Shown one piece after another: positions 50,263 through 59,296 of a DNA stretch of 64,000 nucleotides. Under the pieces are notes generated by a model, which was not told the origin of the DNA, made no database searches, and saw only the letters and a program-made list of their open reading frames with translations. Numbering within the stretch: the stretch's first letter is position 1; every line of letters begins with the position of its first letter. The stretch is taken from NCBI GenBank assembly GCA_964462595.1, contig CAYWXM010000058.1, positions 1-64,000 on the forward strand, read 5' to 3'. A program made the position numbers and the translations under genes. The stretch comes from SURF-21 sp964462595. Its GTDB lineage: Bacteria > Actinomycetota > Geothermincolia > Geothermincolales > RBG-13-55-18.

Positions 50263-52125
50263 GTGGTTTACGGCAATATGGGCAAGACGCTGGAGGTGGA
50301 CCTCACCTCCGGGACGACTTCCGAGATCGAACTGGACGAGGCGGTATACCGCGACTATATCGGCGGTACCGGATTGGCGGCAAAGCTGCTCTTCGACCGC
50401 GGCAACCTGGATGCGGGTGCCCTCGACCCCGACAACCTGCTCATCTTCGCCACCGGGCCCCTCACAGGCATAGGCTTTTCCGGTTCCAGCCGCCTCTCGG
50501 TGGGGTCGCGCTCGCCCCTCACCGGCATATGGGGGCAGGCGTCCTGCGGCGGTAATTTCGGGCCGGAGCTGAAGAGATGCGGGTACGACGCCGTCATCTT
50601 CAAGGGCAAGGCGGAAGGGCCTGTTTTCCTGCTCCTGGGCAGCGATTCCGCCGACATACTGCCCGCCGACGACCTGTGGGGCATGGATGCCTACGAGACC
50701 ACCGACATCCTCAAGGAGCGGTACGGCAAGCAGGGCAAGGTGCTGGCTATCGGTCCGGCCTGCGAGAACCTCATCCCCTACGGGGCGATCGTCAACGATT
50801 ACGGTCATATTTTCGGGCGCTCCGGTATGGGCACTGTAATGGGCTCCAAGAACCTCAAAGCCATCGTGGCTCAGGGGGACAATAAGCCCGAGTACGCCGA
50901 TCCAGGCAAGGTCAAGGCCATGCAGGAAGAGCACCGCGAGCAGGTAAAGGAAAACATCCTCTGCGGGGCCCTCTCCGCCTTCGGCACCGGCGCCAACATG
51001 GAGGCCAAGATGTTCGAGGGCGACGTCCCCACCCGCAACTGGGGGCAGGGCCTGTGGGAGGAGGGCGCGGAGAAGCTCTCCGGCATCGCCATGGCGGACA
51101 ACTTCGTAGTGGACCACGAGAGCTGCCGCGGTTGCGCCGTCAGGTGCAAGCCGGTGGTGGAGGTAAAAGAGGGCCCTTACGCCATGCCCACAGGCCCCGG
51201 TCCCGAGTACGAGACCCAGGGCGCCTTCGGAACCCTGCTCATGAATGACGACCTTGCCGCGGTATGCAAGATAAACGACTTCTGCAACCGCGCAGGCATG
51301 GACACCATCACCTGCGGGTCCACATTCGCCTGGGCCATGGACTGCTTCGAGCAGGGCATACTCAAAGCAGAGGATTATGACGGAGTCAAGCTGGAGTGGG
51401 GCGACATAGACACCGTCATCGAGCTGCTGCCCAGCATCGTAGCCAAGGAAGGCAAGCTGGCGCAGCTGCTGGCCAAGGGCTCGCGGGCCGCCGCCGAGGA
51501 GGTAGGGAACGGCGCCGAGGCCTTCCTGTCCGACTCCAAGGGGCTGGAGGCGCCCATGCACGACCCCCGCTGCAACTGGGGAGACGGCCTGGCCTACGCC
51601 GTCTCCATACGCGGCGCCTGCCATGTCTCGAACCTCACCTACCTCCTGGAATGGGGGGCTTTCGAATATCCCGAGATAGGCCTGGATAAGAACTACCAGA
51701 ACCAGTCCGCCGAGTTCAAAGCGGAGGCGGCGGCGCTCACCGCGGACATCGGGTGCATCATGAACTCCGCCTGCTGGTGCGAGTTCCCCGGCACAACATT
51801 TACCGTGACGCAATGGGCTGAGCTGTTCAATGCTGTGTCGGGATATGGCTGGGACGTGGACAAGCTCATGGAGGCTGGGGCGCGCGTATGGTTTCTGCAG
51901 CGCTGCCTGGGACACATCTGGGGCGCGACGGGGGTCGACGACCGCATCGGCGAGAAGATCATGACCCCGGTGGAAGACGGGGGCATAGCGGGCTCGGTGC
52001 CGGACATGAGCACCATGCTGAGCGAGTTCTACGAGTACCGGGGCATGAAGCCCGACGGCCTTCCCGCCCGGGAGACACTGGAGAAATACGGCCTGGGTGA
52101 CGTGGCCGACCGCATGGACATTTGA
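50263..52125 (+). CDS. Aldehyde:ferredoxin oxidoreductase (tungsten pterin enzyme), 620 aa
   Basis: The N-terminal domain begins YGNMGKTLEVDLTSG as in AORs, and GTVMGSKNLKAIV contacts the bis-pterin tungsten or molybdenum cofactor. The [4Fe-4S] ligands are Cys288, Cys291 and Cys295 (CRGCAVRC) with a C-terminal cysteine at 504 or 506 (NSACWCEF). It oxidises an aldehyde to the acid, reducing ferredoxin. The start is the GTG at 50263, after GGGGTGA; earlier in-frame codons do not fit the family. It ends before a large hairpin. With the Fe-ADH it completes alcohol-to-acid oxidation. Confidence 0.92.
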   Translation: MVYGNMGKTLEVDLTSGTTSEIELDEAVYRDYIGGTGLAAKLLFDRGNLDAGALDPDNLLIFATGPLTGIGFSGSSRLSVGSRSPLTGIWGQASCGGNFGPELKRCGYDAVIFKGKAEGPVFLLLGSDSADILPADDLWGMDAYETTDILKERYGKQGKVLAIGPACENLIPYGAIVNDYGHIFGRSGMGTVMGSKNLKAIVAQGDNKPEYADPGKVKAMQEEHREQVKENILCGALSAFGTGANMEAKMFEGDVPTRNWGQGLWEEGAEKLSGIAMADNFVVDHESCRGCAVRCKPVVEVKEGPYAMPTGPGPEYETQGAFGTLLMNDDLAAVCKINDFCNRAGMDTITCGSTFAWAMDCFEQGILKAEDYDGVKLEWGDIDTVIELLPSIVAKEGKLAQLLAKGSRAAAEEVGNGAEAFLSDSKGLEAPMHDPRCNWGDGLAYAVSIRGACHVSNLTYLLEWGAFEYPEIGLDKNYQNQSAEFKAEAAALTADIGCIMNSACWCEFPGTTFTVTQWAELFNAVSGYGWDVDKLMEAGARVWFLQRCLGHIWGATGVDDRIGEKIMTPVEDGGIAGSVPDMSTMLSEFYEYRGMKPDGLPARETLEKYGLGDVADRMDI

Positions 52126-52135
52126 TCACAATACC

Positions 52136-52174
52136 GAATAGGGGGGCGGGCGTTCTCCGCCCGCCCCCCTATTC
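52136..52174. terminator. Very stable hairpin after the AOR gene
   Basis: Perfect 17-base arms, GAATAGGGGGGCGGGCG and its complement, enclose a five-base loop. No T-run follows, so it may be a factor-dependent stop or an mRNA end stabiliser. It ends the SCP2-ADH-SCP2-AOR unit. Confidence 0.65.
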
Positions 52175-52525
52175 GCCGATACTTACCACCTAACGCAACC
52201 GATCCATAAGAGGAAAATACCGCATCCCCACTTTCCGTGGCCAGCGACGCGCATGCGCTGCGGGCCAGTATTTATCCTGGCTCCGGTCGCCATTACCTGC
52301 CGCACGGGCCTCGATACATGAAACGTGTCCCGGATCGGACATTGGGTGGTGACGCGCAACTGTAAAAGTAATAGAATGTTAACGCTTGCTTAATACAGTG
52401 TTCCGAATCGGCATATAAGGTGTTCCTATTACATTCGACGACAGTCAAATATCGATCCCATCGTGGGTTTTTACGCGGGCGAACGAGTCCCGGAGGGATT
52501 TTCGGCCCACTCGAGGAGGTGGTGG
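52175..52525. other. Intergenic region upstream of the DUF35/thiolase operon
   Basis: An AT-richer stretch around 52360-52460 probably holds the promoter, but no clean -35/-10 pair was found. TTAACG occurs at 52379, the same hexamer as in the palindrome at 37455, so shared control by the MerR regulator is possible but weakly supported. No gene or RNA seen. Confidence 0.4.
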
Positions 52526-52585
52526 ATGAGAACGGCTCAAACGTACTTGAATGGCAGCACGGCTATGTTAAGGGAGGTGAGGTAG
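52526..52585 (+). CDS. Possible 19-codon leader peptide before the DUF35 gene
   Basis: An ATG at 52526 follows GGAGGTGG and opens a 19-codon frame that ends at TAG 52583-52585, directly against the TTG start of the DUF35 gene. The frame contains AGGGAGGTGAGG near its end, which is also the ribosome site for that TTG. It may be a coupling leader or simply a chance frame. Confidence 0.35.
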   Translation: MRTAQTYLNGSTAMLREVR

Positions 52586-53050
52586 TTGCCTGATTGGAAA
52601 GATGACGTAAGCTTGATGGTCGACGAAGGCAAGATAAGCGTTCCCTATTCCTGGACGGTAGGGAGCACTTTGAGCCGGTTCTACTGCGAGCTGCGGGACA
52701 CCGGAAAGATATGGGCAAACCGCTGCCCCAAATGCGGAAAGGTCTTCGTACCCCCGAAAATAAAGTGCACCGAATGTTACGAGGATCTGAACGACTGGGT
52801 GGAATTGCCGGGCACGGGAACGATCGAGACTTTCACTATCGTGCGCTACGAGGAGCCTGTTCTCCATCCCCGCAAGGTACCTTTCGTTTACGGCGTTATC
52901 AAGATGGACGGGGCAGACACCGGCCTGGTCCATTTCATAGGCGACGTGGACCCGGAAAAAGTCAAGGTCGGCATGCGAGTGGAAGCTGTTATAGAGGACG
53001 AGCGCGAAGGCAACATCCTCGATATAAAGCACTTCCGTCCCATAGAATAG
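52586..53050 (+). CDS. DUF35 zinc-ribbon/OB-fold acyl-CoA-binding protein 1, 154 aa
   Basis: The zinc ribbon is ANRCPKCGKVFVPPKIKCTE (Cys pairs CPKC and CTEC), followed by an OB-fold domain from about residue 68 (TIETFTIVRYEEP). DUF35 proteins pair with thiolase or aldolase subunits and bring the acyl-CoA to the active site. The start is TTG at 52586 with an AGGGAGGTGAGG site. It is followed by two thiolase-like genes and a second DUF35 gene, a four-gene set. Confidence 0.88.
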   Translation: MPDWKDDVSLMVDEGKISVPYSWTVGSTLSRFYCELRDTGKIWANRCPKCGKVFVPPKIKCTECYEDLNDWVELPGTGTIETFTIVRYEEPVLHPRKVPFVYGVIKMDGADTGLVHFIGDVDPEKVKVGMRVEAVIEDEREGNILDIKHFRPIE

Positions 53051-53068
53051 GGAAGCGGGGTGAACAAC

Positions 53069-54211
53069 ATGGAAAAAGTAGCGATTATCGGCGTAGGCCA
53101 GACCAAGCACGACCGCAACAGCCCCCTTACCTTCGCCGAGATGGTATTCGAGGCCACCACCAAGGCGCTTGAGGACGCGGGGATATCCAAAGACGACGTG
53201 GACAACGTGGTCTCTTCGTGCAGCGATTTCTGGGATGGACGCACCATCTCCTGCATGGCCATACCCGACGCCGCCAACGGCTACGGCAAGGATATAACCT
53301 CGGTCGAGGGCGATGGGACTTTTGCGGCCATGTACGGCATGATGCGCGTGCTGTCCGGGGCTTTCGGGGTGACCATCGTATGCTCGCACCACAAAGGCAC
53401 GGAGAGCAGCATGAACGGCATCACCAACTGCTCTTTCGACCCCCTGGTGGAGAGAAGGCTGGGGCTTGACGCCATATCATCCGCGGCCCTGCAGGCTCGC
53501 AGGTACATGTCCAAGTACGGCCTCAAGGAAGAGCAGTTCGCACAGGTATCGGTTAAGAACCACGGCAACGCCATGCGCAACCCGCTTGCCCTCCTACCCA
53601 TGGAGATAACCGTCGAGGACGTCATGAACTCGCGCAAGGTGGCGGACCCCCTCAAGGTGCTCGACTGCTCCCCGGTAACCGACGGCGCCTGCACCCTGGT
53701 CCTGGCCGCGGAAAGGGAGGCCAAGAAACTGACCACCCGCAGCAAGAGGGTGTGGATGAAGGGCGTGGGCCACTGCTCCGACGCCTTCCGCCTCGGTGAC
53801 CGCGACCTGGCCGATACCCGCGCCCTCAGCAAGGCGGCCAAGCACGCCTACGACATGGCCGGCATCGACGACCCCTTGAAAGAGATCGACTTCGCCGAGG
53901 TCTACGACGCTTTCTCCTACATGGAGCCTCTGTGGCTTGAGGGGCTGGGCCTGAGCGAAGAGGGCATGGCCTGTGAATACCTCGAGCGCGGCTGGTACAA
54001 CGCGGACGGCAGGCTGCCGGTGAACGTCTCCGGCGGGCGCCTGAGCTCCAACCCCGTGTTCGTAGCCGGCCTCGCCTCGATGGCCGAGTGCGTACTGCAG
54101 CTGCGGGGAGAGGCGGGAGACCGCCAGCTCGACGGGGTCGAGACGGCCCTCGCCCACGGCATCAACGGCATGTGCGGGCAGTCCCATTGTGTCTGGGTCC
54201 TGGGGAAATAA
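53069..54211 (+). CDS. Thiolase-like protein 1, nucleophilic cysteine absent, 380 aa
   Basis: The thiolase fold is clear (VAIIGVGQTKHDRNSPLTFA, KVLDCSPVTDGACTLVLA, DFAEVYDAFSYMEPLW, NVSGGRLSSNPVFVAGLA). At the place of the thiolase nucleophilic Cys (V-x3-C-x-S-G) the protein reads TSVEGDGT, with Glu80. Claisen thiolysis is therefore not expected. Retro-aldol enzymes that pair with DUF35 (the Ltp2 type) also lack that Cys. The ATG at 53069 is preferred over the GTG at 53060. The gene starts 18 bases after DUF35-1. Confidence 0.85.
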   Translation: MEKVAIIGVGQTKHDRNSPLTFAEMVFEATTKALEDAGISKDDVDNVVSSCSDFWDGRTISCMAIPDAANGYGKDITSVEGDGTFAAMYGMMRVLSGAFGVTIVCSHHKGTESSMNGITNCSFDPLVERRLGLDAISSAALQARRYMSKYGLKEEQFAQVSVKNHGNAMRNPLALLPMEITVEDVMNSRKVADPLKVLDCSPVTDGACTLVLAAEREAKKLTTRSKRVWMKGVGHCSDAFRLGDRDLADTRALSKAAKHAYDMAGIDDPLKEIDFAEVYDAFSYMEPLWLEGLGLSEEGMACEYLERGWYNADGRLPVNVSGGRLSSNPVFVAGLASMAECVLQLRGEAGDRQLDGVETALAHGINGMCGQSHCVWVLGK

Positions 54212-54225
54212 GGAGGTGACGTGAA

Positions 54226-55380
54226 ATGGGTAAACGAGTAGGAATCATCGGAGTAGGCCAGACCCACCACGCCGCCAAGCGCCTGGACGTCTCCGGCGTG
54301 GAGCTCATAGCCGAGGCGGTAACCAGGGCCCTGGACGACGCCCAGCTTACCATGGCCGATATCGACGCCGTGGTCGTTGGAAACATGGACCACTTCGAGA
54401 ACATCAACTACGTCGATACCTGGGCCGTCGACGGCTTGGGGGCATGCATGAAGCCGGTGTTCAAGGTGACCACGGGCGGCACCACCGGGACCACCGTAGG
54501 CGCCTGCGGCTACTACCACGCGGCCAGCGGGCTCTACGACGTCGTGCTCGCCGTCGGCTGGGAGAAGAACTCGGAGTCGGACACCCAGGCGGCCATCGCC
54601 ACCTGCGCCAACCCGACCCTGGAGAGGGACCCCTTCGCCGGGGCCATCGGACCCCTGGCCACCGAGTACTCCATGTACATGAAGGCTTACGGGGCCACGG
54701 AGGAAGACTCGGCCATCGTGGCGGCACGCGACCGCAACAACGCCCTCAGGAACCCCTTCGCGCACTCGCGGCAGGCGGTTACCGTAGAGGACGTGCTCAA
54801 CTCGCCCATGCTCTCCTACCCGGTGAAGTTCCTGGACATGTGCCCCCGTTCCGACGGCGCATGCGCGGTGATCTTCGCCTCGGAGGAAAAGGCGAAGAAA
54901 CTCTGCCCCAGGCCGGCATGGATACACACCTCAGTGGTGCGCCACGATTACTGCCACTTCGGGGACCTGGAATGGAAGTTCATGCCCACCCTGGAGCGGG
55001 CCTCGGCCAAGGCCTATAAGCTGGCCGGCATCACGGACCCGCTGAATGATTTCGACGTGGCGGAGCTATACCTGCCCTGCTCGACCTGCGGGGTAAAGTG
55101 GATGGACTCCCTGTGGTTCTGCGAGCACGGGGGCGCTCCCGCCCTCATCCGCAAGGGCACCTTCAACATGGACGGGCAGCTTCCCATCAACCCCTCCGGC
55201 GGGGTCATCTCCTGTAACCCTATCGGCGCCACCGCCCTCATCCGCGTGGGTGAGGCGGCATGGCAGGTGATGGGCAAGGCGGGAGAGCGCCAGGTCGAAG
55301 GCGTCAAGAAAGCCCTGTGCACCGGGTTCGGCGGCTGCAGCTGGACGGGCCTGATGATACTGGGCTCGGAACTGCCCTAG
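54226..55380 (+). CDS. Thiolase-like protein 2, nucleophilic cysteine absent, 384 aa
   Basis: Same fold as the preceding protein (VGIIGVGQTHHAAKRLDVSG, FDVAELYLPCSTCGVKWMDS, NPSGGVISCNPIGATALIRV). The Cys position is occupied by Gly85 in the stretch VTTGGTTG, so again no nucleophile. The two proteins are only moderately similar to each other, so they probably form a heteromer or act on different steps. An AAGGAGGTGACG site lies before the ATG. The next gene, DUF35-2, follows after 20 bases. Confidence 0.85.
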   Translation: MGKRVGIIGVGQTHHAAKRLDVSGVELIAEAVTRALDDAQLTMADIDAVVVGNMDHFENINYVDTWAVDGLGACMKPVFKVTTGGTTGTTVGACGYYHAASGLYDVVLAVGWEKNSESDTQAAIATCANPTLERDPFAGAIGPLATEYSMYMKAYGATEEDSAIVAARDRNNALRNPFAHSRQAVTVEDVLNSPMLSYPVKFLDMCPRSDGACAVIFASEEKAKKLCPRPAWIHTSVVRHDYCHFGDLEWKFMPTLERASAKAYKLAGITDPLNDFDVAELYLPCSTCGVKWMDSLWFCEHGGAPALIRKGTFNMDGQLPINPSGGVISCNPIGATALIRVGEAAWQVMGKAGERQVEGVKKALCTGFGGCSWTGLMILGSELP

Positions 55381-55400
55381 GCGTGGAGGAGGTGACATCC

Positions 55401-55907
55401 ATGGGATTATACGAAGATAAACGCAAGAGGACGCACACACCGGAGGGCTACGAGCTCCTCACCCACGAGTCCGGACACCTGGAATACGACTTCCACTGGC
55501 ACCTGGGCTACTACTGGAGCAAGTTCCTGTCCGAGCTGAGGGACAACCAGCGCTTCATGGGAGTGAAGTGCTCGGAATGCGGTACGGTCTACGTGCCCCC
55601 GCGCGTTAACTGCGGCAAATGCTTCAAGGAGTTGACCGAGTGGGTAGAGGTCGGTCCGGAAGGAGTGCTCGAGGGCTTCACCATCGTCCGCTTCCCCTAC
55701 ATCGACCCCAATGACGGCGGCATGAAGAAGGTGCCGTTTACCTCTATCTGGGTGACCCTGGACGGGGCGGACACCCGCATGATGCATTTCTGCAACGAGA
55801 CCGACGAGAAGGACCTCGATGTGGGCATGCGCATGCGGCCGATCTGGAACGATGAGCGCGTGGGCAGCATCCACGACGTGAAGTACTTCGAGGTGATCAA
55901 GGACTAG
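55401..55907 (+). CDS. DUF35 zinc-ribbon/OB-fold protein 2, 168 aa
   Basis: The ribbon (CSECGTVYVPPRVNCGKC) is similar to that of DUF35-1, and the OB-fold strand EGFTIVRFPYIDP follows. An N-terminal extension rich in charged and aromatic residues (about 1-45) may contact the thiolase-like partner. A GGAGGAGGTGAC site precedes the ATG. It closes the operon before the terminator at 55944. Confidence 0.88.
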   Translation: MGLYEDKRKRTHTPEGYELLTHESGHLEYDFHWHLGYYWSKFLSELRDNQRFMGVKCSECGTVYVPPRVNCGKCFKELTEWVEVGPEGVLEGFTIVRFPYIDPNDGGMKKVPFTSIWVTLDGADTRMMHFCNETDEKDLDVGMRMRPIWNDERVGSIHDVKYFEVIKD

Positions 55908-55943
55908 AGAGTCCCGTATCTCCTGCCTGTAGCGTGAGATAAA

Positions 55944-55976
55944 GGGGCCGAGGCGACTCGGCCCCTTTTGCTCCTT
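55944..55976 (+). terminator. Rho-independent terminator after the DUF35/thiolase operon
   Basis: Arms GGGGCCGAG (55944-55952) and CTCGGCCCC (55957-55965) around GCGA, followed by TTTTGCTCCTTTT. Strong hairpin and T-rich tail make this a clear terminator. Confidence 0.85.
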
Positions 55977-56042
55977 TTCCCGTCCTCATGTAAAGATAGA
56001 AAAGCCCGTGAATGCTTTGAGTCCGACCGGGGGGTGTTTCCC

Positions 56043-57602
56043 ATGTGGGATCTCGTCGACGAAGCGGCAGCCCGATATCCCGACAAGACGGCCATCGTGC
56101 ATAAAGACCGGCGCATAACGTACGGTGAATACCTGGGCGAGGTCGACCTGCTGGCGCGCGGCCTCATCGCCCTGGGCCTGGAACCGGGGCAGCGGGTGGG
56201 GCTTCTCATGCCCACGGTGCCCGAGCATGCCTTCGCCTTCCACGCGGTCATCAAGGCTGGGGGTGAAGCCGTGTTGCTCAACTCGAGGCTGCAGTCGCAG
56301 GAACTCGAGTACCTCCTCGACGATTCGCGGCCGGCCTTCCTCGTCATGAGCCCACGCTTCAGGGACACGGATTTCGCCGCCATGCTCGCGGAGCCCATAC
56401 GGTTAAGGCCTTTTATCGGGGAGGTGGTGACCCTCGGCGATAGCGACCTCTTCCAGCACCACACCTGGGAAGAACTCAGGGAAAAGGGAGGGGGGGTCAC
56501 GGAGGACGACCTGCGGAAAAGGCAGGAGGCGGTGGGCGACGAGCGCAGCGTGACCGTTATCTATACCTCGGGGACGACCGGGGTGCCCAAGGGGGCCATG
56601 ATCAGCGCCCGGAACATAAAGTTCAACCTCGGCACGTGGTACAAGAGGCTGGACGTAGACGAAAACGACGTGGTGGGCGTGTTCTTTCCCCTCTTCCACT
56701 CCGCGGGCACCATAGGCGGGGTATCGGGCTGCGCCCACCTGAAGGCCACCATGGTGCTGGACGATTTCAGCCCCCCCGAAGTCCTGCGCTACATCCACGA
56801 GGAGGGCATAACCGTGCTGGGAGGCGTGGCGGCCATGGCCGCCATCCTCATGTTCACACCCGGCTTCGACGAATACGACCTCTCGTCCCTGCGCTTCCTG
56901 TTCATGGGCGCCGGCCCCTGCCCTCCCGAGATCCTGCGGGACGTGAAGGAAAAGATGGGGGCGGAAACGGTCATCGGCTACGGCCTGACCGAATCCACCA
57001 TGGGCAACGTGACCACCACCACGCTCGAGGACAGCGAGGATCATAAACTGAACACCATCGGCCTCCCGCTCCCCGGCATAGAGCTGCGTGTGGTAGACGA
57101 AAACCACCGCGAGGTCCCCAGGGGGGAGATCGGCGAGATCGCCATCAGGGGAAAGACGGTCTTCCTCGGCTACCTCAACCGCCCGGAGGAGACGGCAAGG
57201 GTCCTGGACGGCGAGGGTTGGCTCTACACCGGCGACCTGGCCTCCATGGACGAGGACGGCTACCTGCGCATGGCGGGCAGGAGCAAGGAGATGTACATCC
57301 GGGGCGGCGAGAACGTCTATCCCTGCGAGGTGGAGGAGGTAATCACCCGACACCCGCGGGTGATGCTCGCCGCGGTGATAGGAATCCCCCATCCCGTCTA
57401 CGGCGAGGTGGGCCGCGCGTACGTCATGAGTCCCGGCGGCGGCGTGACCCAGGAGGAGATAAAGGCCTGGGTGGCGGAACGCCTCGCCGATTACAAGGTC
57501 CCCGAGGAGGTCGTCATCCGCGACATGCTACCCCTCACCCCCGTGGGCAAGGTGCTGAAGAAGGACCTCCAGGAGGAGATACGCCAGGAAAAAGACCGTT
57601 AG
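56043..57602 (+). CDS. Acyl-CoA ligase (AMP-forming) 1, 519 aa
   Basis: ANL superfamily enzyme with the P-loop TVIYTSGTTGVPKGAMISAR, the A5 motif IGYGLTESTMGNVTTTT, TGDLASMDEDGYLRMAGRSK, and the C-terminal PVGKVLKKDL with the adenylation lysine. It activates a carboxylic acid to acyl-CoA with ATP. The N-terminus is short but complete from the ATG at 56043 (MWDLVDEAAARYPDKTA is the usual start region). It lies between the thiolase-type operon and the MATE gene. Confidence 0.9.
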   Translation: MWDLVDEAAARYPDKTAIVHKDRRITYGEYLGEVDLLARGLIALGLEPGQRVGLLMPTVPEHAFAFHAVIKAGGEAVLLNSRLQSQELEYLLDDSRPAFLVMSPRFRDTDFAAMLAEPIRLRPFIGEVVTLGDSDLFQHHTWEELREKGGGVTEDDLRKRQEAVGDERSVTVIYTSGTTGVPKGAMISARNIKFNLGTWYKRLDVDENDVVGVFFPLFHSAGTIGGVSGCAHLKATMVLDDFSPPEVLRYIHEEGITVLGGVAAMAAILMFTPGFDEYDLSSLRFLFMGAGPCPPEILRDVKEKMGAETVIGYGLTESTMGNVTTTTLEDSEDHKLNTIGLPLPGIELRVVDENHREVPRGEIGEIAIRGKTVFLGYLNRPEETARVLDGEGWLYTGDLASMDEDGYLRMAGRSKEMYIRGGENVYPCEVEEVITRHPRVMLAAVIGIPHPVYGEVGRAYVMSPGGGVTQEEIKAWVAERLADYKVPEEVVIRDMLPLTPVGKVLKKDLQEEIRQEKDR

Positions 57603-57605
57603 TGT

Positions 57606-57715
57606 GGTCTTGTTTTTTGCATACCCGGGTATCCGGGGTATTGTTCTTACATATGCTCGCTTATATGCAGCATCTTTGTATTGTTAACACATCTTGAAGT
57701 GTAAAAAACAAGACC
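57606..57715. repeat. Inverted repeat bounding a short AT-rich stretch
   Basis: GGTCTTGTTTTTT at 57606-57618 and AAAAAACAAGACC at 57703-57715 are exact 13-base inverted copies, with the second followed by a TGTTAGTGTTTG that echoes the TTAGTGTGG before the first. The inside is AT-rich and gene-free. It looks like a small mobile-element remnant or a bidirectional hairpin, directly before the MATE gene. Confidence 0.6.
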
Positions 57716-57806
57716 CCTGTTAGTGTTTGTTCGTGGGAGCGCTCTGCGCCCCCACTGATCTTGTTACTGCGCACGGGAGACCACGTATACGAAGGAACTG
57801 CCATTT

Positions 57807-59141
57807 ATGAACGTAGATATATTCGAAACAGCTTCCGTGCCAAGGGCAGTCGCCAAGATGGTTATCCCGAGCATCACGAGCATGCTGGTCCTGATCCTCT
57901 ATAACATCGCTGATACTTTCTTCGTAGGCCAGACGGGTGACGCCAACCAGGTAGCCGCAATATCTTTGACGATCCCGGTTTTTATGCTGTTCATAGCGAT
58001 AGGAAATATCTTCGGTATAGGCGGCAGTTCCGTAATATCAAGATCGATCGGCCGGAAGGATAAAGCAAGGGTAGCCCGCATCAGCAGCTTCTGCTTTTAT
58101 GCTTCGATCGTCTCCGGCCTTATCATGATCGCATTGATCCTGGTGGGCATGGGCGCCATCCTGAGGATCATCGGCACGAACGAGAAGACCGTTGGCTTCG
58201 CCAGGTCTTACCTTACCTATATCGCTATCGGCGCGCCGTTCATCGTCATACCGCCGACATTCGGCCACATAGTGAGAGGTGAAGGCGCTCCCAAGCAAGC
58301 CATGATCGGCATGATGGTAGGAACCATCGTCAACATCATCCTCGATCCAATAATGATCCTGGCCATGGATATGGGAGTTGCGGGCGCCGCGATCGCCACG
58401 GTCATCGGCAATGTCGTCGGGTTCCTGTACTTCGTATACTATCTTGTGGGAAAGAAGACCCTGCTGTCCATAAAAATGCGCTACGCGAGAATAAGCCGCC
58501 ACGATGCGTTGGGTATTTTCGGCATCGGTATTCCCGCTTCATTGAACAACGTCTTGATGAGCACTGCTTTCATCCTCCTCAACAACGTCTTGAACGGATA
58601 TGAGGACGGAGAGATATACATCGCGGCAATGGGTGTTGCCTTGAGGGCGGGTATATTCCTGATATTCACGCAGCTGGGTTTTGCCATGGGTATCCAAGCC
58701 CTGGTCGGCTACTGTTACGGCGCCAGAAACATGGAGCGCTTGAAGAAGATCGTGTGGTTCTCGTTCATTTGCACGACGGTGGTGGGAATAATCGCCACCA
58801 TCGTGTACGCATTGGCGGCGGACAACATCATCAAGGCGTTTATATCCGACGAAGCGGTGGTGGAAAACGGCGTGAAGATAATGCATGCTCTGATCGTTTC
58901 ATATCCCGTAGTCGGCATTCTTTTTATTATCACCTTTTCGTTTCAGGCCATGGGCATTGTCGGCAGCTCATTATTGCTGAACGTTAGCAGGCAAGGTCTC
59001 GTTTTTATCCCCGCGCTGTATATCTTCAATGCGACCATAGGCCTCGATGGGGTCTACTATTCCCAGGCCGTTGCGGATTACGTTTCCGTATTCATAGCCA
59101 TCGTGTTGTTCGCACTAGCGATGAAAAAGGCCACCAGGTAA
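57807..59141 (+). CDS. MATE-family multidrug/toxin efflux transporter, 444 aa
   Basis: About 12 transmembrane segments in two homologous halves (PSITSMLVLILYNIADTFFV and GIPASLNNVLMSTAFILLNN). The MATE pattern FGIGGSSVISRSIGRKDKAR is intact. It exports cationic compounds with Na+ or H+. The base composition is visibly less GC-rich and uses more A/T-ending codons than the neighbours, and an inverted repeat lies just before it. It separates the acyl-CoA ligase from the hydroxyacyl-CoA dehydrogenase and is probably a recent arrival. Confidence 0.88.
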   Translation: MNVDIFETASVPRAVAKMVIPSITSMLVLILYNIADTFFVGQTGDANQVAAISLTIPVFMLFIAIGNIFGIGGSSVISRSIGRKDKARVARISSFCFYASIVSGLIMIALILVGMGAILRIIGTNEKTVGFARSYLTYIAIGAPFIVIPPTFGHIVRGEGAPKQAMIGMMVGTIVNIILDPIMILAMDMGVAGAAIATVIGNVVGFLYFVYYLVGKKTLLSIKMRYARISRHDALGIFGIGIPASLNNVLMSTAFILLNNVLNGYEDGEIYIAAMGVALRAGIFLIFTQLGFAMGIQALVGYCYGARNMERLKKIVWFSFICTTVVGIIATIVYALAADNIIKAFISDEAVVENGVKIMHALIVSYPVVGILFIITFSFQAMGIVGSSLLLNVSRQGLVFIPALYIFNATIGLDGVYYSQAVADYVSVFIAIVLFALAMKKATR

Positions 59142-59296
59142 GCCTCACACAGGCGATAGCGCGCGGTCCAGGCCGGGAGCTACTGCGACTTCTGCCATGA
59201 AGGATCGACGGCGGGCCGCTTCGCCCTCTTGAGGAAGATAAAGCCGGCCTCCATACTGTAGAAAGAAAAAACAGGCCCTATAGAAGGAGGGACGGG

